In this document: positions 27,978-35,876 of the stretch, in pieces | Layout: each line of letters opens with the position of its first letter | Position numbering within the stretch: the stretch's first letter is position 1 | Assembly: GCF_022829285.1 (NCBI RefSeq) | Contig: NZ_JAKSYI010000069.1 | Location: forward strand, 124,001 to 188,000 | Direction of reading: 5' to 3' | Source of the DNA: Methylobacterium sp. J-078 | Lineage (GTDB): Bacteria; Pseudomonadota; Alphaproteobacteria; Rhizobiales; Beijerinckiaceae | DNA: 64,000 nt | Made by a program: the position numbers and the translations under genes | Notes under the pieces: model-generated | What the model was told of the DNA's origin: nothing | The model's database searches: none | What the model saw: only the letters and a program-made list of their open reading frames with translations

Positions 27978-30920
27978 TCACGCGGCCTTGATCTGGCACA
28001 GGGTACACTTCGTTTCCTGCATGCCCGTCACAGGATCGAAGCCGTAGGTGGTCACCGAGTTCACGCTCTCGCCGAGCACCACCGGGTCGGTGCCCTTCGG
28101 GTAGTAGTCGCGCATGTCCTTGCCCTCGTACCAACCCGAGAAGTGGAAGGGCATGAAGGCGACGCCCTTGCCGACGCGGTCGGTGACCAGCGCCTTCATC
28201 TTGGCCTTGGAGCTGTTCTCGGCGCCCGTGACCCAGACCCAGGCGCCGTCCTTGATGCCGCGCTCGGCGGCGTCCCCGGTGTTGATCTCGACGAACATGT
28301 CCTGCTGCAATTCGGCGAGCCACGGGTTCGAGCGGGTCTCCTCGCCGCCGCCCTCGTATTCGACGAGGCGGCCGGAGGTGAGGATGATGGGGAAGTCGCG
28401 CGCCACGTTGCGCTCGACCGCCGCCTTCTGCACCGAGAAGCCGATATTGGGCATGCGCAGCTGCCGTTCGTCGGGGCGGGTCGGGTACTTCGCCACGAGG
28501 TCGGGGCGCGGCGTGTAGACCGGCTCACGGTGCACCGGAACCGGGTCGGGCAGGTTCCAGGCATTCGCGCGGGCCTTGCCGTTGCCGAACGGGATCACGC
28601 CGTGGTCGAGGCAGACCCGCTGGATGCCGCCCGACAGGTCGGTGGCCCAGCTGACGGTGTCGGGCTTGTCGCCACCGATCTTGAGGATTGTGGCGAGTTC
28701 GTCCGGCCGCAGGTCCTTGTCCCAGCCGAGCTTCTTGAACACGCCGAAGGTGAATTCGGGATAGCCGTCCGTGAGGTCGGACCCCTTGGTGAAGCTGTCC
28801 TCGGCCAGGAGCGTCTGCCCGTTGCGCTCGGTCCCGAAGCGGGCGCGGAAGGTGCTGCCACCCTCCTTCACGTGCAGGCTCGTGTTGTAGAGGATCGGTG
28901 AGCCGGGATGCTTGAGCTCGGGCTTGCCCCAGCACGGCCAGGGAAGGCCGTAATACTCGCCGCCCACCTCCGGGTCGTCCTTCGGTGCGCGTAAGGTGAT
29001 GAGATCGAACTTGGCCTGGTTGCGCATGTGCGCCTTCAGGCGCTCCGGGCTCTGCCCGGAATAGCCCGTCGACCAGCCGCCGCGGTTGATCTCACGCAGG
29101 AGATCCTCGGCGTCGGGGACGTTGTTGTTGACCTTGATGCCCTTGAACAGGGTGTCGGCGAAACCGAGTTTCTTGGCCAGGAGATACAGGACCTCGTAGT
29201 CGTTCTTCGACTCGAAGGCCGGCTTCACGATCTGCTCGCCCCACTGGATCGTGCGGTTCGAGGCGGTGCGCGAGCCCTCCATCTCGAGCGAGGTGCAGAT
29301 CGGCAGAAGGTAGGTGTTGTCCTGACGGGCGTCCAAGGCCGCGAACGTGGTCGGATGGGGATCGGCCACGACCAGCAGCTCGAGCTTGTTCATGCCCTCG
29401 ATCGCCTCGGGCAGACGGGTGACCGTGTTGCCGCCATGGCCGAAGACCATGAAGGCCTTGACTGGGCTGCGCTGGTCGATCTGCTCGGGCGGAAGGTTCA
29501 CGGCATCGAACCACCGGGTGGAGGTGATGCCGGGCGCCTCCATGTTTTCCTTGCGGGTGCGCGCCTTGCGACCGGCCTGGGCGGGCACTTCGTCGAAGCG
29601 GGATTGCAGCCACTCGTAGGGCACATCCCAGACCCGGGCCCAGTGCCGCCAGCCGCCTTCGACGAGGCCGTAGTAGAGCGGCAGCGACGTGACATCGAGG
29701 CCCATATCGGTGGCCCCCTGCACGTTGGTGTGGCCGCGGAAGATGTTGGCGCCCGTGCCCGGCTTGCCGACGTTGCCGGTGGCCAGGCACAGGATGCAGA
29801 GCGCGCGCACGTTGGCGGTGCCGACCGTGTGCTGGGTCGCGCCCATGCACCAGATCAGGGTGGCGGGCTTCTCCTTGGCGAACATCTCCGCCACGCGGCG
29901 AAGCTGCTCGCCCGGCACGCCGGAGACGCGCTCGACCTCTTCCGGATTCCACTTGGCGACTTCCTTGCGGACGTCGTCCATGGCGTACACGCGCTGGGCG
30001 ATGAACTCCTTGTCCTCCCAGCCGTTCTGGAAGACGTGCCAGAGGATGCCCCAGACCACCGGGATGTCGGTGCCCGAGCGGATGCGCACGTACTCGGTGG
30101 CGTGGGCGGCCGTGCGGGTGAAGCGCGGATCGATGACGATCATGTTCGCACGGTTGATCTCCTTGCCCGACAGCACGTGCTGCATGGAGACCGGGTGTGC
30201 CTCGGCGGGGTTGCCGCCCAGGATGATCATCGTCTTGGCGTTGCGGATGTCGTTGTAGGAATTCGTCTGGGCGCCGTAGCCCCAGGTGTTGGCGACACCC
30301 GCCACCGTGGTCGAGTGGCAGATGCGGGCCTGATGGTCGACGGAGTTCGTGCCCCAGAACGCGCCGAACTTGCGCATCAGGTAGGCGGCCTCGTTGGTGA
30401 ACTTGGCCGAGCCGAGCCAGTAGACGGAATCGGCGCCGTTCTTCTCGCGGATAGCGCCGAGCTTGTCGCCGATCTCCTCGATCGCCTGCTCCCAGGACAC
30501 CCGCTGCCACTGCCCGCCGACGAGCTTCATCGGGTACTTCAAGCGACGGTCCGAGGAGACGAGCTCACGGATCGCCGCGCCCTTGGCGCAGTGCGTGCCG
30601 CGATTGATCGGGCTGGCATAGGACGGCTCCTGGCCGACCCAGACGCCGTTGACGACTTCGGCCGTCACGGTGCAGCCGACCGAGCAGTGGGTGCAGATGT
30701 TCTTCTTCACCTGAACGTCCGGCCCCGTCGCCGACGAGCCGGCCGCACGCGCCTGCCGCACGGCGCCGAGCTGGATCGTGCCGGCGGCGGCCAGGGCGCC
30801 GGCGGTGAGGCCGGACTTCTTCAGGAAACCGCGCCGGTCGAGGACCCCGGCCGCGAGGCCGGCCGCGACGGCCTGATGCTTGGTGCGGCTCGCCTCGCCG
30901 CTCTTGCGCTTGGTCAGCAT
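27978..30920 (-). CDS. fdhA: Formate dehydrogenase alpha subunit, Tat-exported molybdo/tungsto-enzyme
   Basis: A 980-residue catalytic subunit that oxidises formate to CO2. A twin-arginine signal (DRRGFLKKSGL, about 29-39) exports the folded enzyme to the periplasm. The [4Fe-4S] ligands are Cys76, Cys79, Cys83 and Cys111, followed by the conserved Lys113. The metal-binding active-site residue is Cys201 (ARICHSTTV), where E. coli FdnG has selenocysteine. The following His-x-Thr and the GGNPAEAHPV block are conserved. The gene matches the periplasmic FDH type of methylobacteria (FDH3-like). Mo versus W cannot be told from sequence; a tungstate-type transporter is encoded nearby. Confidence 0.95.
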   Translation of the reverse strand: MLTKRKSGEASRTKHQAVAAGLAAGVLDRRGFLKKSGLTAGALAAAGTIQLGAVRQARAAGSSATGPDVQVKKNICTHCSVGCTVTAEVVNGVWVGQEPSYASPINRGTHCAKGAAIRELVSSDRRLKYPMKLVGGQWQRVSWEQAIEEIGDKLGAIREKNGADSVYWLGSAKFTNEAAYLMRKFGAFWGTNSVDHQARICHSTTVAGVANTWGYGAQTNSYNDIRNAKTMIILGGNPAEAHPVSMQHVLSGKEINRANMIVIDPRFTRTAAHATEYVRIRSGTDIPVVWGILWHVFQNGWEDKEFIAQRVYAMDDVRKEVAKWNPEEVERVSGVPGEQLRRVAEMFAKEKPATLIWCMGATQHTVGTANVRALCILCLATGNVGKPGTGANIFRGHTNVQGATDMGLDVTSLPLYYGLVEGGWRHWARVWDVPYEWLQSRFDEVPAQAGRKARTRKENMEAPGITSTRWFDAVNLPPEQIDQRSPVKAFMVFGHGGNTVTRLPEAIEGMNKLELLVVADPHPTTFAALDARQDNTYLLPICTSLEMEGSRTASNRTIQWGEQIVKPAFESKNDYEVLYLLAKKLGFADTLFKGIKVNNNVPDAEDLLREINRGGWSTGYSGQSPERLKAHMRNQAKFDLITLRAPKDDPEVGGEYYGLPWPCWGKPELKHPGSPILYNTSLHVKEGGSTFRARFGTERNGQTLLAEDSFTKGSDLTDGYPEFTFGVFKKLGWDKDLRPDELATILKIGGDKPDTVSWATDLSGGIQRVCLDHGVIPFGNGKARANAWNLPDPVPVHREPVYTPRPDLVAKYPTRPDERQLRMPNIGFSVQKAAVERNVARDFPIILTSGRLVEYEGGGEETRSNPWLAELQQDMFVEINTGDAAERGIKDGAWVWVTGAENSSKAKMKALVTDRVGKGVAFMPFHFSGWYEGKDMRDYYPKGTDPVVLGESVNSVTTYGFDPVTGMQETKCTLCQIKAA

Positions 30921-30927
30921 CGCAGAC

Positions 30928-31173
30928 TCACTTCTTTCCGGCGGCGTTGGTGCTGTTCTGGATCGTTTCGTAGCCGTTGGTCCGGTAGAACGCCTTCACC
31001 TCGTCGCTGAGGCGATAGCGCGACCGGGTCTCGTCCGTGCCCGGATCGTAGGCCTGGGCCTCGGTGGCGGTCATCGGCGCGGTCGAGATGCCGACCGCCG
31101 CCGCCACCGTTCCGCCGCCGAGCGCCCGGAAGAACTGGCGACGACCGAGCTGGTCCTTCTGTTCCTGTCCCAT
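30928..31173 (-). CDS. Formate dehydrogenase-region Tat-signal small protein
   Basis: An 81-residue protein with a twin-arginine motif (GRRQFFRALGGG) and a short mature part ending in ETIQNSTN. It belongs to the small Tat-target family found regularly just upstream of FDH alpha genes; its role (maturation or minor subunit) is unproven. ATG 31173 is chosen because GAGGAG lies 8 bases upstream; the in-frame GTG at 31182 abuts that ribosome site. It is 7 bases ahead of fdhA. Confidence 0.85.
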   Translation of the reverse strand: MGQEQKDQLGRRQFFRALGGGTVAAAVGISTAPMTATEAQAYDPGTDETRSRYRLSDEVKAFYRTNGYETIQNSTNAAGKK

Positions 31174-31243
31174 CGTCGACACTCCTCAGGAAGCGGCAGC
31201 CGCGAAGGCGCGCGCCTCGATCAATCGGTCTACGGATGCCGCC

Positions 31244-31909
31244 TCAGGCATCCATGGCGAAGGCCGCAGCCTCGATCTCCACGAAGGCGCGCCCGAGGGC
31301 GCCCACCGCACGATAGACATGCGCCGCGCGGGCGCGTTCCAGATCCGCGAAGAAGCGCCCCGCCCAGGGGGCGAGGTGCCGTTGGAAGAACGCCCGCTCG
31401 GCTCCGGCTTCGGCCGGGAAACGCCCGGCCGCGAGGCCGGCCATCACGTCGAGGAGAACCGCGAGGTGATCCTCCGGTTCGGTCATCGCCTCGTCGCGCT
31501 CGATCCCGAGGGACGCGAGGTCGTCCCGGACCCGGGCGAGGGGACGCTCGTTGAGGAAACCGGTGAGGTAGTAGGAGGCGTAGGGAAGGAGCTCGCCGCG
31601 CCCGACACCGATGAACAGGTCGAAGTACTCCCGCTCGACTGCCTTCACAGTCGCGGACTCCGCCAGCGCACCGAGCGCGGCGACTTCGCGCCCGAGCACG
31701 CTGTCGCCGCCCTTCAGGCCCGCGAGCGCCCCGAGCAACCGCGCGTCCGGCGCCCGACCGAGCAGGACGGCGAGGAGATCATATTGCTGCGCACGCAGCA
31801 GATCGACGTCGTCCACGATCAAGCTCGCGTGACCGTCAGAGTGGATCGGCGCAGACATACCGGGACCGCTATCTGCCGATGCCTCTGAAAGCGGCGCAAC
31901 GGAACGCAT
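31244..31909 (-). CDS. TorD/DmsD-family chaperone for formate dehydrogenase
   Basis: A 221-residue all-helical redox-enzyme maturation protein. It has the TorD-family pattern: an N-terminal RAQQYDLLAVLLGRAPD helix, EREYFDLFIGVGRGELLPYASYYLTG, then MTEPEDHLAVLLDVM, the conserved E-P-x-D-H motif. Such chaperones bind the Tat signal of the catalytic subunit and hold it during cofactor insertion. The start at 31909 has GAGGAG 4-5 bases upstream, better than 31858 or 31927. It is the first gene of the fdh operon, behind the promoter at 31972-32000. Confidence 0.9.
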   Translation of the reverse strand: MRSVAPLSEASADSGPGMSAPIHSDGHASLIVDDVDLLRAQQYDLLAVLLGRAPDARLLGALAGLKGGDSVLGREVAALGALAESATVKAVEREYFDLFIGVGRGELLPYASYYLTGFLNERPLARVRDDLASLGIERDEAMTEPEDHLAVLLDVMAGLAAGRFPAEAGAERAFFQRHLAPWAGRFFADLERARAAHVYRAVGALGRAFVEIEAAAFAMDA

Positions 31910-31971
31910 TCCACTCCTCGATCCCATCCGTCCCGGGCCGGCCCTCTCGAGGGACCTGCTACTTTGTATCT

Positions 31972-32000
31972 ATGATAAAAAGCGTTTGCATCGGCTGCAA
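31972..32000 (-). promoter_or_regulatory. Putative promoter of the TorD-fdhABC operon with overlapping dyad
   Basis: On the minus strand, TTGCAG (31995-32000), 17 bases, TATCAT (31972-31977) form a good sigma-70-like promoter about 60 bases before the TorD start. A 5-bp dyad, TTGCA and TGCAA with a 5-base spacer (31986-32000), covers the -35 box and could be an operator. The region is also visibly A/T-richer than its surroundings. Confidence 0.6.
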
Positions 32001-32015
32001 TCGCGAATCTATCGT

Positions 32016-32714
32016 TCAGACCGGCATTGCCCCGCCATGGCGTCGCAGCCGCGATACAATTGCGGGCGATTGAAATGCCTCGACCTGATCCGAGGACGGA
32101 TTAGGCGCCGCCTGCGCCATGGCCTCATCCGGATCGGGCGGAAATGCCGCCGGCAGTTCGGCCGGGAGTTCGGCCTCGGCCGCGACGCCGGTTTCATCGG
32201 CCGGTTCGGTCTGGCTCGGATCGGTCGCAACCGGCGCCAAGGGCGGAGGACCGGTCATCACGCGCTCGACCATCGCCTTGATGTCGTCGGTGGGCAGCAT
32301 CGGACCGAGTCCCGGTACGCCGCCCGGCGTGTTCCAGTCGTAGGCGTAGTCCCGCGCCTCGCTGACGAAGTCGCGGATGCCAGGGTCGACGGACCACATC
32401 TTGCGCAGCGCGGCATTCCGCAGGGCGGAGGGAATGCCGGTGCGCAGAAAGGGGGCGAGGTCGGTCTGGGCCGTCAGGTCCTCGAGCTTCGGCAGACGGG
32501 CGATCGCCTCGGCCAAGGCGTCGGCCTCGTCAGCGGCACCCGGCAGCATTGCGGGATTACCCTGCGCGGAGACGGCGGGGAGGGACGTTTCCACCTCGGG
32601 CGGGGGTAAAGCCGCCGCGCGGGCGGCCTGCTCGGCCTCCCGCTGCGCGGCCTCTTCGGCGGCTTGCACCGCCCGCTTACGCCGGGACCAGCGCGAGAGG
32701 ATGCCGTCGCTCAT
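32016..32714 (-). CDS. DUF3306 family protein, formate dehydrogenase cluster
   Basis: A 232-residue protein. The N-terminal GILSRWSRRKR followed by a basic/acidic coiled stretch is the DUF3306 signature. The core (about 70-150) has LPKLEDLTAQTDLAPFL, then ALRKMWSVDPGIRDFV and YDWNTPGGVPG. The C-terminus is acidic and low-complexity. Function is unknown, but the family travels with DUF3305 and FDH genes. It overlaps DUF3305 by 4 bases, so the two are translationally coupled. Confidence 0.85.
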   Translation of the reverse strand: MSDGILSRWSRRKRAVQAAEEAAQREAEQAARAAALPPPEVETSLPAVSAQGNPAMLPGAADEADALAEAIARLPKLEDLTAQTDLAPFLRTGIPSALRNAALRKMWSVDPGIRDFVSEARDYAYDWNTPGGVPGLGPMLPTDDIKAMVERVMTGPPPLAPVATDPSQTEPADETGVAAEAELPAELPAAFPPDPDEAMAQAAPNPSSDQVEAFQSPAIVSRLRRHGGAMPV

Positions 32715-33223
32715 TCCCCGCGCCCCTCGCCACGGCCCTTGCCCTGTCCACCGCGCGCCAGGGCTTCCGGATCGGCCCGGTCGCGCTTGCGCTTCTCGAA
32801 CTTGCGCTCGATGTGGAAGGCTTCGAAGAACGCCTGCAGCACGCCCTGCGACTCAGCCGGCATCGGAACCGCCTCGACGATCTCGCCGATGCCCTCCGCC
32901 ATCGATTCTCCCTCGTAGGGGTCTGCGGTCACGGCCGCGACCTCGTAGCGATCCTCGTCGAGCTTGCGCAGCGCGACCCAGAGGGCAGGGCGGCCGGAGA
33001 CGAGGTTGTCGCGGTAATGCGAGGTCTCGGCCGGATGGAGCAGGACGTCGAAGGCGCCAGCATAGAACACCACCTCCTCCTCGGTCTCGGAGAGTTTGGT
33101 CCAGGCCGCCACGGGTGGTGCTGCCGGCAGGACCGCGACGGGCATCCAGGCATGACTCGCCCAGGGGCCGCGCAGGCGCCGGCGAGCCACCAGCACGCCG
33201 ACCTCGAAGTGGTTCTCGGGCAT
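32711..33223 (-). CDS. DUF3305 family protein, formate dehydrogenase cluster
   Basis: A 170-residue protein with the DUF3305 pattern: an early VGVLVARRRLRGPWASHAW, then FYAGAFDVLLHPAETSHYRDNL, and RPALWVALR. A charged C-terminal tail (Lys/Arg, then Gly/Glu) follows. The stop overlaps the DUF3306 start by 4 bases. Function is unproven; co-occurrence with FDH suggests a role in assembly or cofactor handling. Confidence 0.85.
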   Translation of the reverse strand: MPENHFEVGVLVARRRLRGPWASHAWMPVAVLPAAPPVAAWTKLSETEEEVVFYAGAFDVLLHPAETSHYRDNLVSGRPALWVALRKLDEDRYEVAAVTADPYEGESMAEGIGEIVEAVPMPAESQGVLQAFFEAFHIERKFEKRKRDRADPEALARGGQGKGRGEGRGE

Positions 33224-33273
33224 CGCCTCTTCCTTCACGCGTCGGGACAATGCGCCGGGGCGCCGTTCGGGCC

Positions 33274-34284
33274 TCAGGAGCCGGACGGGAGACCCGCGAG
33301 GGGCAGCCCGACGATCAGGTTCTGCGGTTTCAGGGTGACGAGATTGGCCGGGCTGGCGGCAAGCAGCAGGTAGACCGGCCGGTCGCCGACCGCCGGGTCC
33401 ACGCGCTGCGGGTCCGCGAAGGTCAGCCGAAAGATCGCGATGACCCGTGCCCGATCGGCCTCGTCCACCGCTTCCCCGCGCCAGAGCGCGTTGCCGATCC
33501 GCGTCGCCTCGGCGTCGAGGCCGACGAACCAGCGCCAGTCGGAATCCTCCAGCGCCTCCAGGGGTTCGACCCGGACCTCCAGGTTCAACAGGTGGCCGAT
33601 GAAGGCCTCGATCACGCGGGCGAGCCCCGCACGGCTCGGGGAACTGGAGCCGAGGTTCAGCGCCATCGAGAAGGCGTCCGAGCGGCTCCAGTAGCTCCAA
33701 GCATTCTCGACGTTGAGGATGTCGAGTTCGTTGGCCGCCTCCTTGCCGAGCATCGTGACCAGGGGCGAGAGCGGCGCCGAGCCTTCCCGCGCCTCGATCA
33801 CCTCGGAATCGGCGAGGAGGACCGCCCCGTCGAGGCGGCTTACGCGCTGGGCCCGGAAGAACAGCTCGGCGGCGCGCAGGACGAAGGGGTCGTCGCATCC
33901 GTCGAGGGCGTTGCGCAGGATGAGGTGGACGAGCTGATTCAGGAACAGCGACGGCGTGCCCTGCAGGCCGCCGCGCACGAGGTCGAGATAGGCCGCCTCG
34001 ATGGAGCGCGCGGCGAGCAGGCGATCGCGGAAGGCGAGCAGCACCGCCCAGTTCTCGCGCGCGTCCGCATCGGCGATGGCCAACACCGCCTCCGGCGGGA
34101 CGGCCCGGCGCGGTTCCGCGCGCAGGTCCGCGTACAGCCGGCGCTCTGCGTCGCAGGCGTCCTCCGGTGGAACGAGTTCGGGCCGCGCGAGATAGGCGAG
34201 GATGAGTTCGTCCGTCACGCCGAGGCCGCCCCCCTCCGTGCGCCGGGTGAGGTGATGGCCGCTGGAGACCCAGAACTCGGTCAT
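33274..34284 (-). CDS. DUF6352-like protein, formate dehydrogenase cluster
   Basis: A 336-residue soluble protein starting MTEFWVSSGHHL. It is mostly helical, with HLILRNALDGCDDPFVLRAAELFFR and NLEVRVEPLEALEDSDWRWFVGLDAEATRIGN as the most conserved-looking blocks. I take it to be the protein called DUF6352 in methylobacterial FDH regions; no fold or catalytic motif is obvious. The RWFVGLDAEATRIGNALWRGE segment resembles one used for protein-protein contact rather than catalysis (inference). It lies 35 bases after the DUF6505-like gene on the same strand. Confidence 0.7.
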   Translation of the reverse strand: MTEFWVSSGHHLTRRTEGGGLGVTDELILAYLARPELVPPEDACDAERRLYADLRAEPRRAVPPEAVLAIADADARENWAVLLAFRDRLLAARSIEAAYLDLVRGGLQGTPSLFLNQLVHLILRNALDGCDDPFVLRAAELFFRAQRVSRLDGAVLLADSEVIEAREGSAPLSPLVTMLGKEAANELDILNVENAWSYWSRSDAFSMALNLGSSSPSRAGLARVIEAFIGHLLNLEVRVEPLEALEDSDWRWFVGLDAEATRIGNALWRGEAVDEADRARVIAIFRLTFADPQRVDPAVGDRPVYLLLAASPANLVTLKPQNLIVGLPLAGLPSGS

Positions 34285-34319
34285 CGCACTGTCCTCGGTT
34301 GTCTGGTCGTGCGCATGGC

Positions 34320-34889
34320 TCAGGTTTCCGGTCGGGTGCGCGCGAGGCCGATCAGGTCCGCCCGTTCCTCGGGCTCCTCCTCGTCGGTCTCGATGAAATG
34401 GAAGGCGCGCGCATGGGCGTGCAGACGGTCGGCCCCCGGCAGGGCGGGATCGCGCTGATGCAGGGTGCGGAAGGCTTCCGCGATCTCGCCGTCCTGCACG
34501 GTGCGGTGCATCGCCACGACGCTGCCGACGGGCAGGTTGCAGAGCGAGGCGGCGAAGGCGATTTCCTCGCGGGCCGCAGCCCGCGCGGCTTCGCGGTCCG
34601 GGGCGCCGAGGCGCTCGTGGATGTGCCGGGCGAGATCCTCCACGGCCGCGTCCCGCTCCGCCTCGCTGGCCTCGCTCACCACCACCAGCGTCGAGAACCC
34701 GAGGGAGGCGACCCCGACGAAGCCAGAGCGGAACGCCGCCCGGGCCTTGCCCTCCAGCGCCGCGAGGTCCGCGTCCCAGAACAGGAACGAGCCCGTCACC
34801 GCCCATTCTCCGGGTTCCGCCGGATGCGTGAACACGAAGGTGTCGGAGGGATCGAGGCGCAAGGTACGCGGCAGCCTGAGAGCGCTCAC
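34320..34889 (-). CDS. DUF6505-like protein, formate dehydrogenase cluster
   Basis: A 189-residue protein read from GTG 34889, which overlaps the stop of the ligase-like gene by 4 bases. It begins with LPRTLRLDPSDTFVF and continues with GEWAVTGSFLFWDAD and SGFVGVASLGFSTLVVVSEA. I associate it with the DUF6505 proteins of FDH clusters. Function is unknown. Its tight coupling to the biotin/lipoate-ligase-like gene suggests the two products act together. Confidence 0.68.
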   Translation of the reverse strand: MSALRLPRTLRLDPSDTFVFTHPAEPGEWAVTGSFLFWDADLAALEGKARAAFRSGFVGVASLGFSTLVVVSEASEAERDAAVEDLARHIHERLGAPDREAARAAAREEIAFAASLCNLPVGSVVAMHRTVQDGEIAEAFRTLHQRDPALPGADRLHAHARAFHFIETDEEEPEERADLIGLARTRPET

Positions 34890-35629
34890 AGCCGCACCGT
34901 CCCGGTCTCGGGGTCGCGCCAGGCCGGCTCGGCCAGGAGCGGCGCCAGCGGCCAACGCTCCACGTCGTTCAGGATCACGTCGCCGCCCGCGTCGATCCGC
35001 GCGGCCACGCCCTGCGGCACCGGCAAGTGGGCGAGGTAGCGCCCGGCCAGATCACCGAAGCCGGCCTCAGCCCAGCCGTCGAAGGCCCGGATGAGGTTGC
35101 GGGCGAAGCTCTCGACGAGCGGCACCGCGATGCCGGCGGGAAAGCCCTCCTCGTCGAGGGCGGTCGAGTCCGGCGTCAGGCCGGGATCGCCCGCCGCCGC
35201 TTTCGACAGGATCAGCATGCCGGAAAAGACCAGCCATTCGGGCACCGCGTCCTCGGCGCAGGCGTCCGGCGCGGCGAACCGGCCACCGCCGAGGCGGGCC
35301 CCGTCGAACACCAGGGTATCGGGCCAGCGGAAGGTGAGGGGCATCTCGGGCGGGCCATGCGCCCCGACCGCGTCGGCGAGCGCCACCATTCCGGCGAGGA
35401 ACGCGCGCCGCGCCGAGACCAGGGGCTCCTCGGGCGCCAACACCACCGCGAAGTCGAGCACGTCGGCGCGCGCGACGACGATCAGCGTGCCGGCGGCCTC
35501 CGATCCGTCGCACCGCGCGAGGCGCACGGCCTCCGTGAAGGCATCGGCCGGCGGTGGCAGCACACGGGCGCAGAAGGCGGGCGGCAGCACGGGTGCGAAG
35601 GTGGTGTCCTCGATCGAGGGAGCGGGCAT
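34886..35629 (-). CDS. Biotin/lipoate protein ligase-like protein
   Basis: A 247-residue protein related to biotin/lipoate ligases. TFRWPDTLVFDGARLGGGRF (about 100-120) aligns with the ligase WPN-D...G motif, but the Asn is replaced by Asp and no upstream GRGRRG-type adenylate loop is visible. It may therefore not activate biotin or lipoate. The C-terminal 60 residues include LAHLPVPQGVAARIDAGGDVIL, as in DUF4444-type extensions. It is the first gene of the minus-strand accessory block, divergent from the 4Fe-4S protein gene. Confidence 0.75.
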   Translation of the reverse strand: MPAPSIEDTTFAPVLPPAFCARVLPPPADAFTEAVRLARCDGSEAAGTLIVVARADVLDFAVVLAPEEPLVSARRAFLAGMVALADAVGAHGPPEMPLTFRWPDTLVFDGARLGGGRFAAPDACAEDAVPEWLVFSGMLILSKAAAGDPGLTPDSTALDEEGFPAGIAVPLVESFARNLIRAFDGWAEAGFGDLAGRYLAHLPVPQGVAARIDAGGDVILNDVERWPLAPLLAEPAWRDPETGTVRL

Positions 35630-35773
35630 GGGGCGCAGATCAGGGCTCGAAGGGGTCACGGGTCCGTCGCACGCACATGTTCCGGGAAACCATGCGCCGC
35701 AAGGGAAAGGCGGCGCGGCTAGATGGGCGTCATCGGAGCCCTGCGATTCGCACGCGGGCTGCGCCGGTGTGTC

Positions 35774-35821
35774 GGATCGTCGTTTTGAACGTTTCGAGTC
35801 TATATAAGAGGCCGACGATCC
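35774..35821. promoter_or_regulatory. Long-spaced inverted repeat in the divergent formate dehydrogenase control region
   Basis: GGATCGTCG (35774-35782) and CGACGATCC (35813-35821) are perfect 9-bp inverted repeats separated by 30 bases. The spacer is A/T-rich (TATATAAG at 35801-35808) within a GC-rich gap between two divergent starts (35629 and 35877). It is a good candidate for a dimer-of-dimers operator or activator site controlling both arms. Confidence 0.5.
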
Positions 35822-35876
35822 TGCGAAGGGCCCTCCGCCCGCGCCGCATGCTTCCCCCGAACGCAAGGTTTCCCGC

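Noticed and set aside
27978..30920. Selenocysteine in the formate dehydrogenase alpha subunit
   Set aside because: The active-site position (residue 201) is an ordinary cysteine codon in an uninterrupted frame, and no in-frame UGA is needed.
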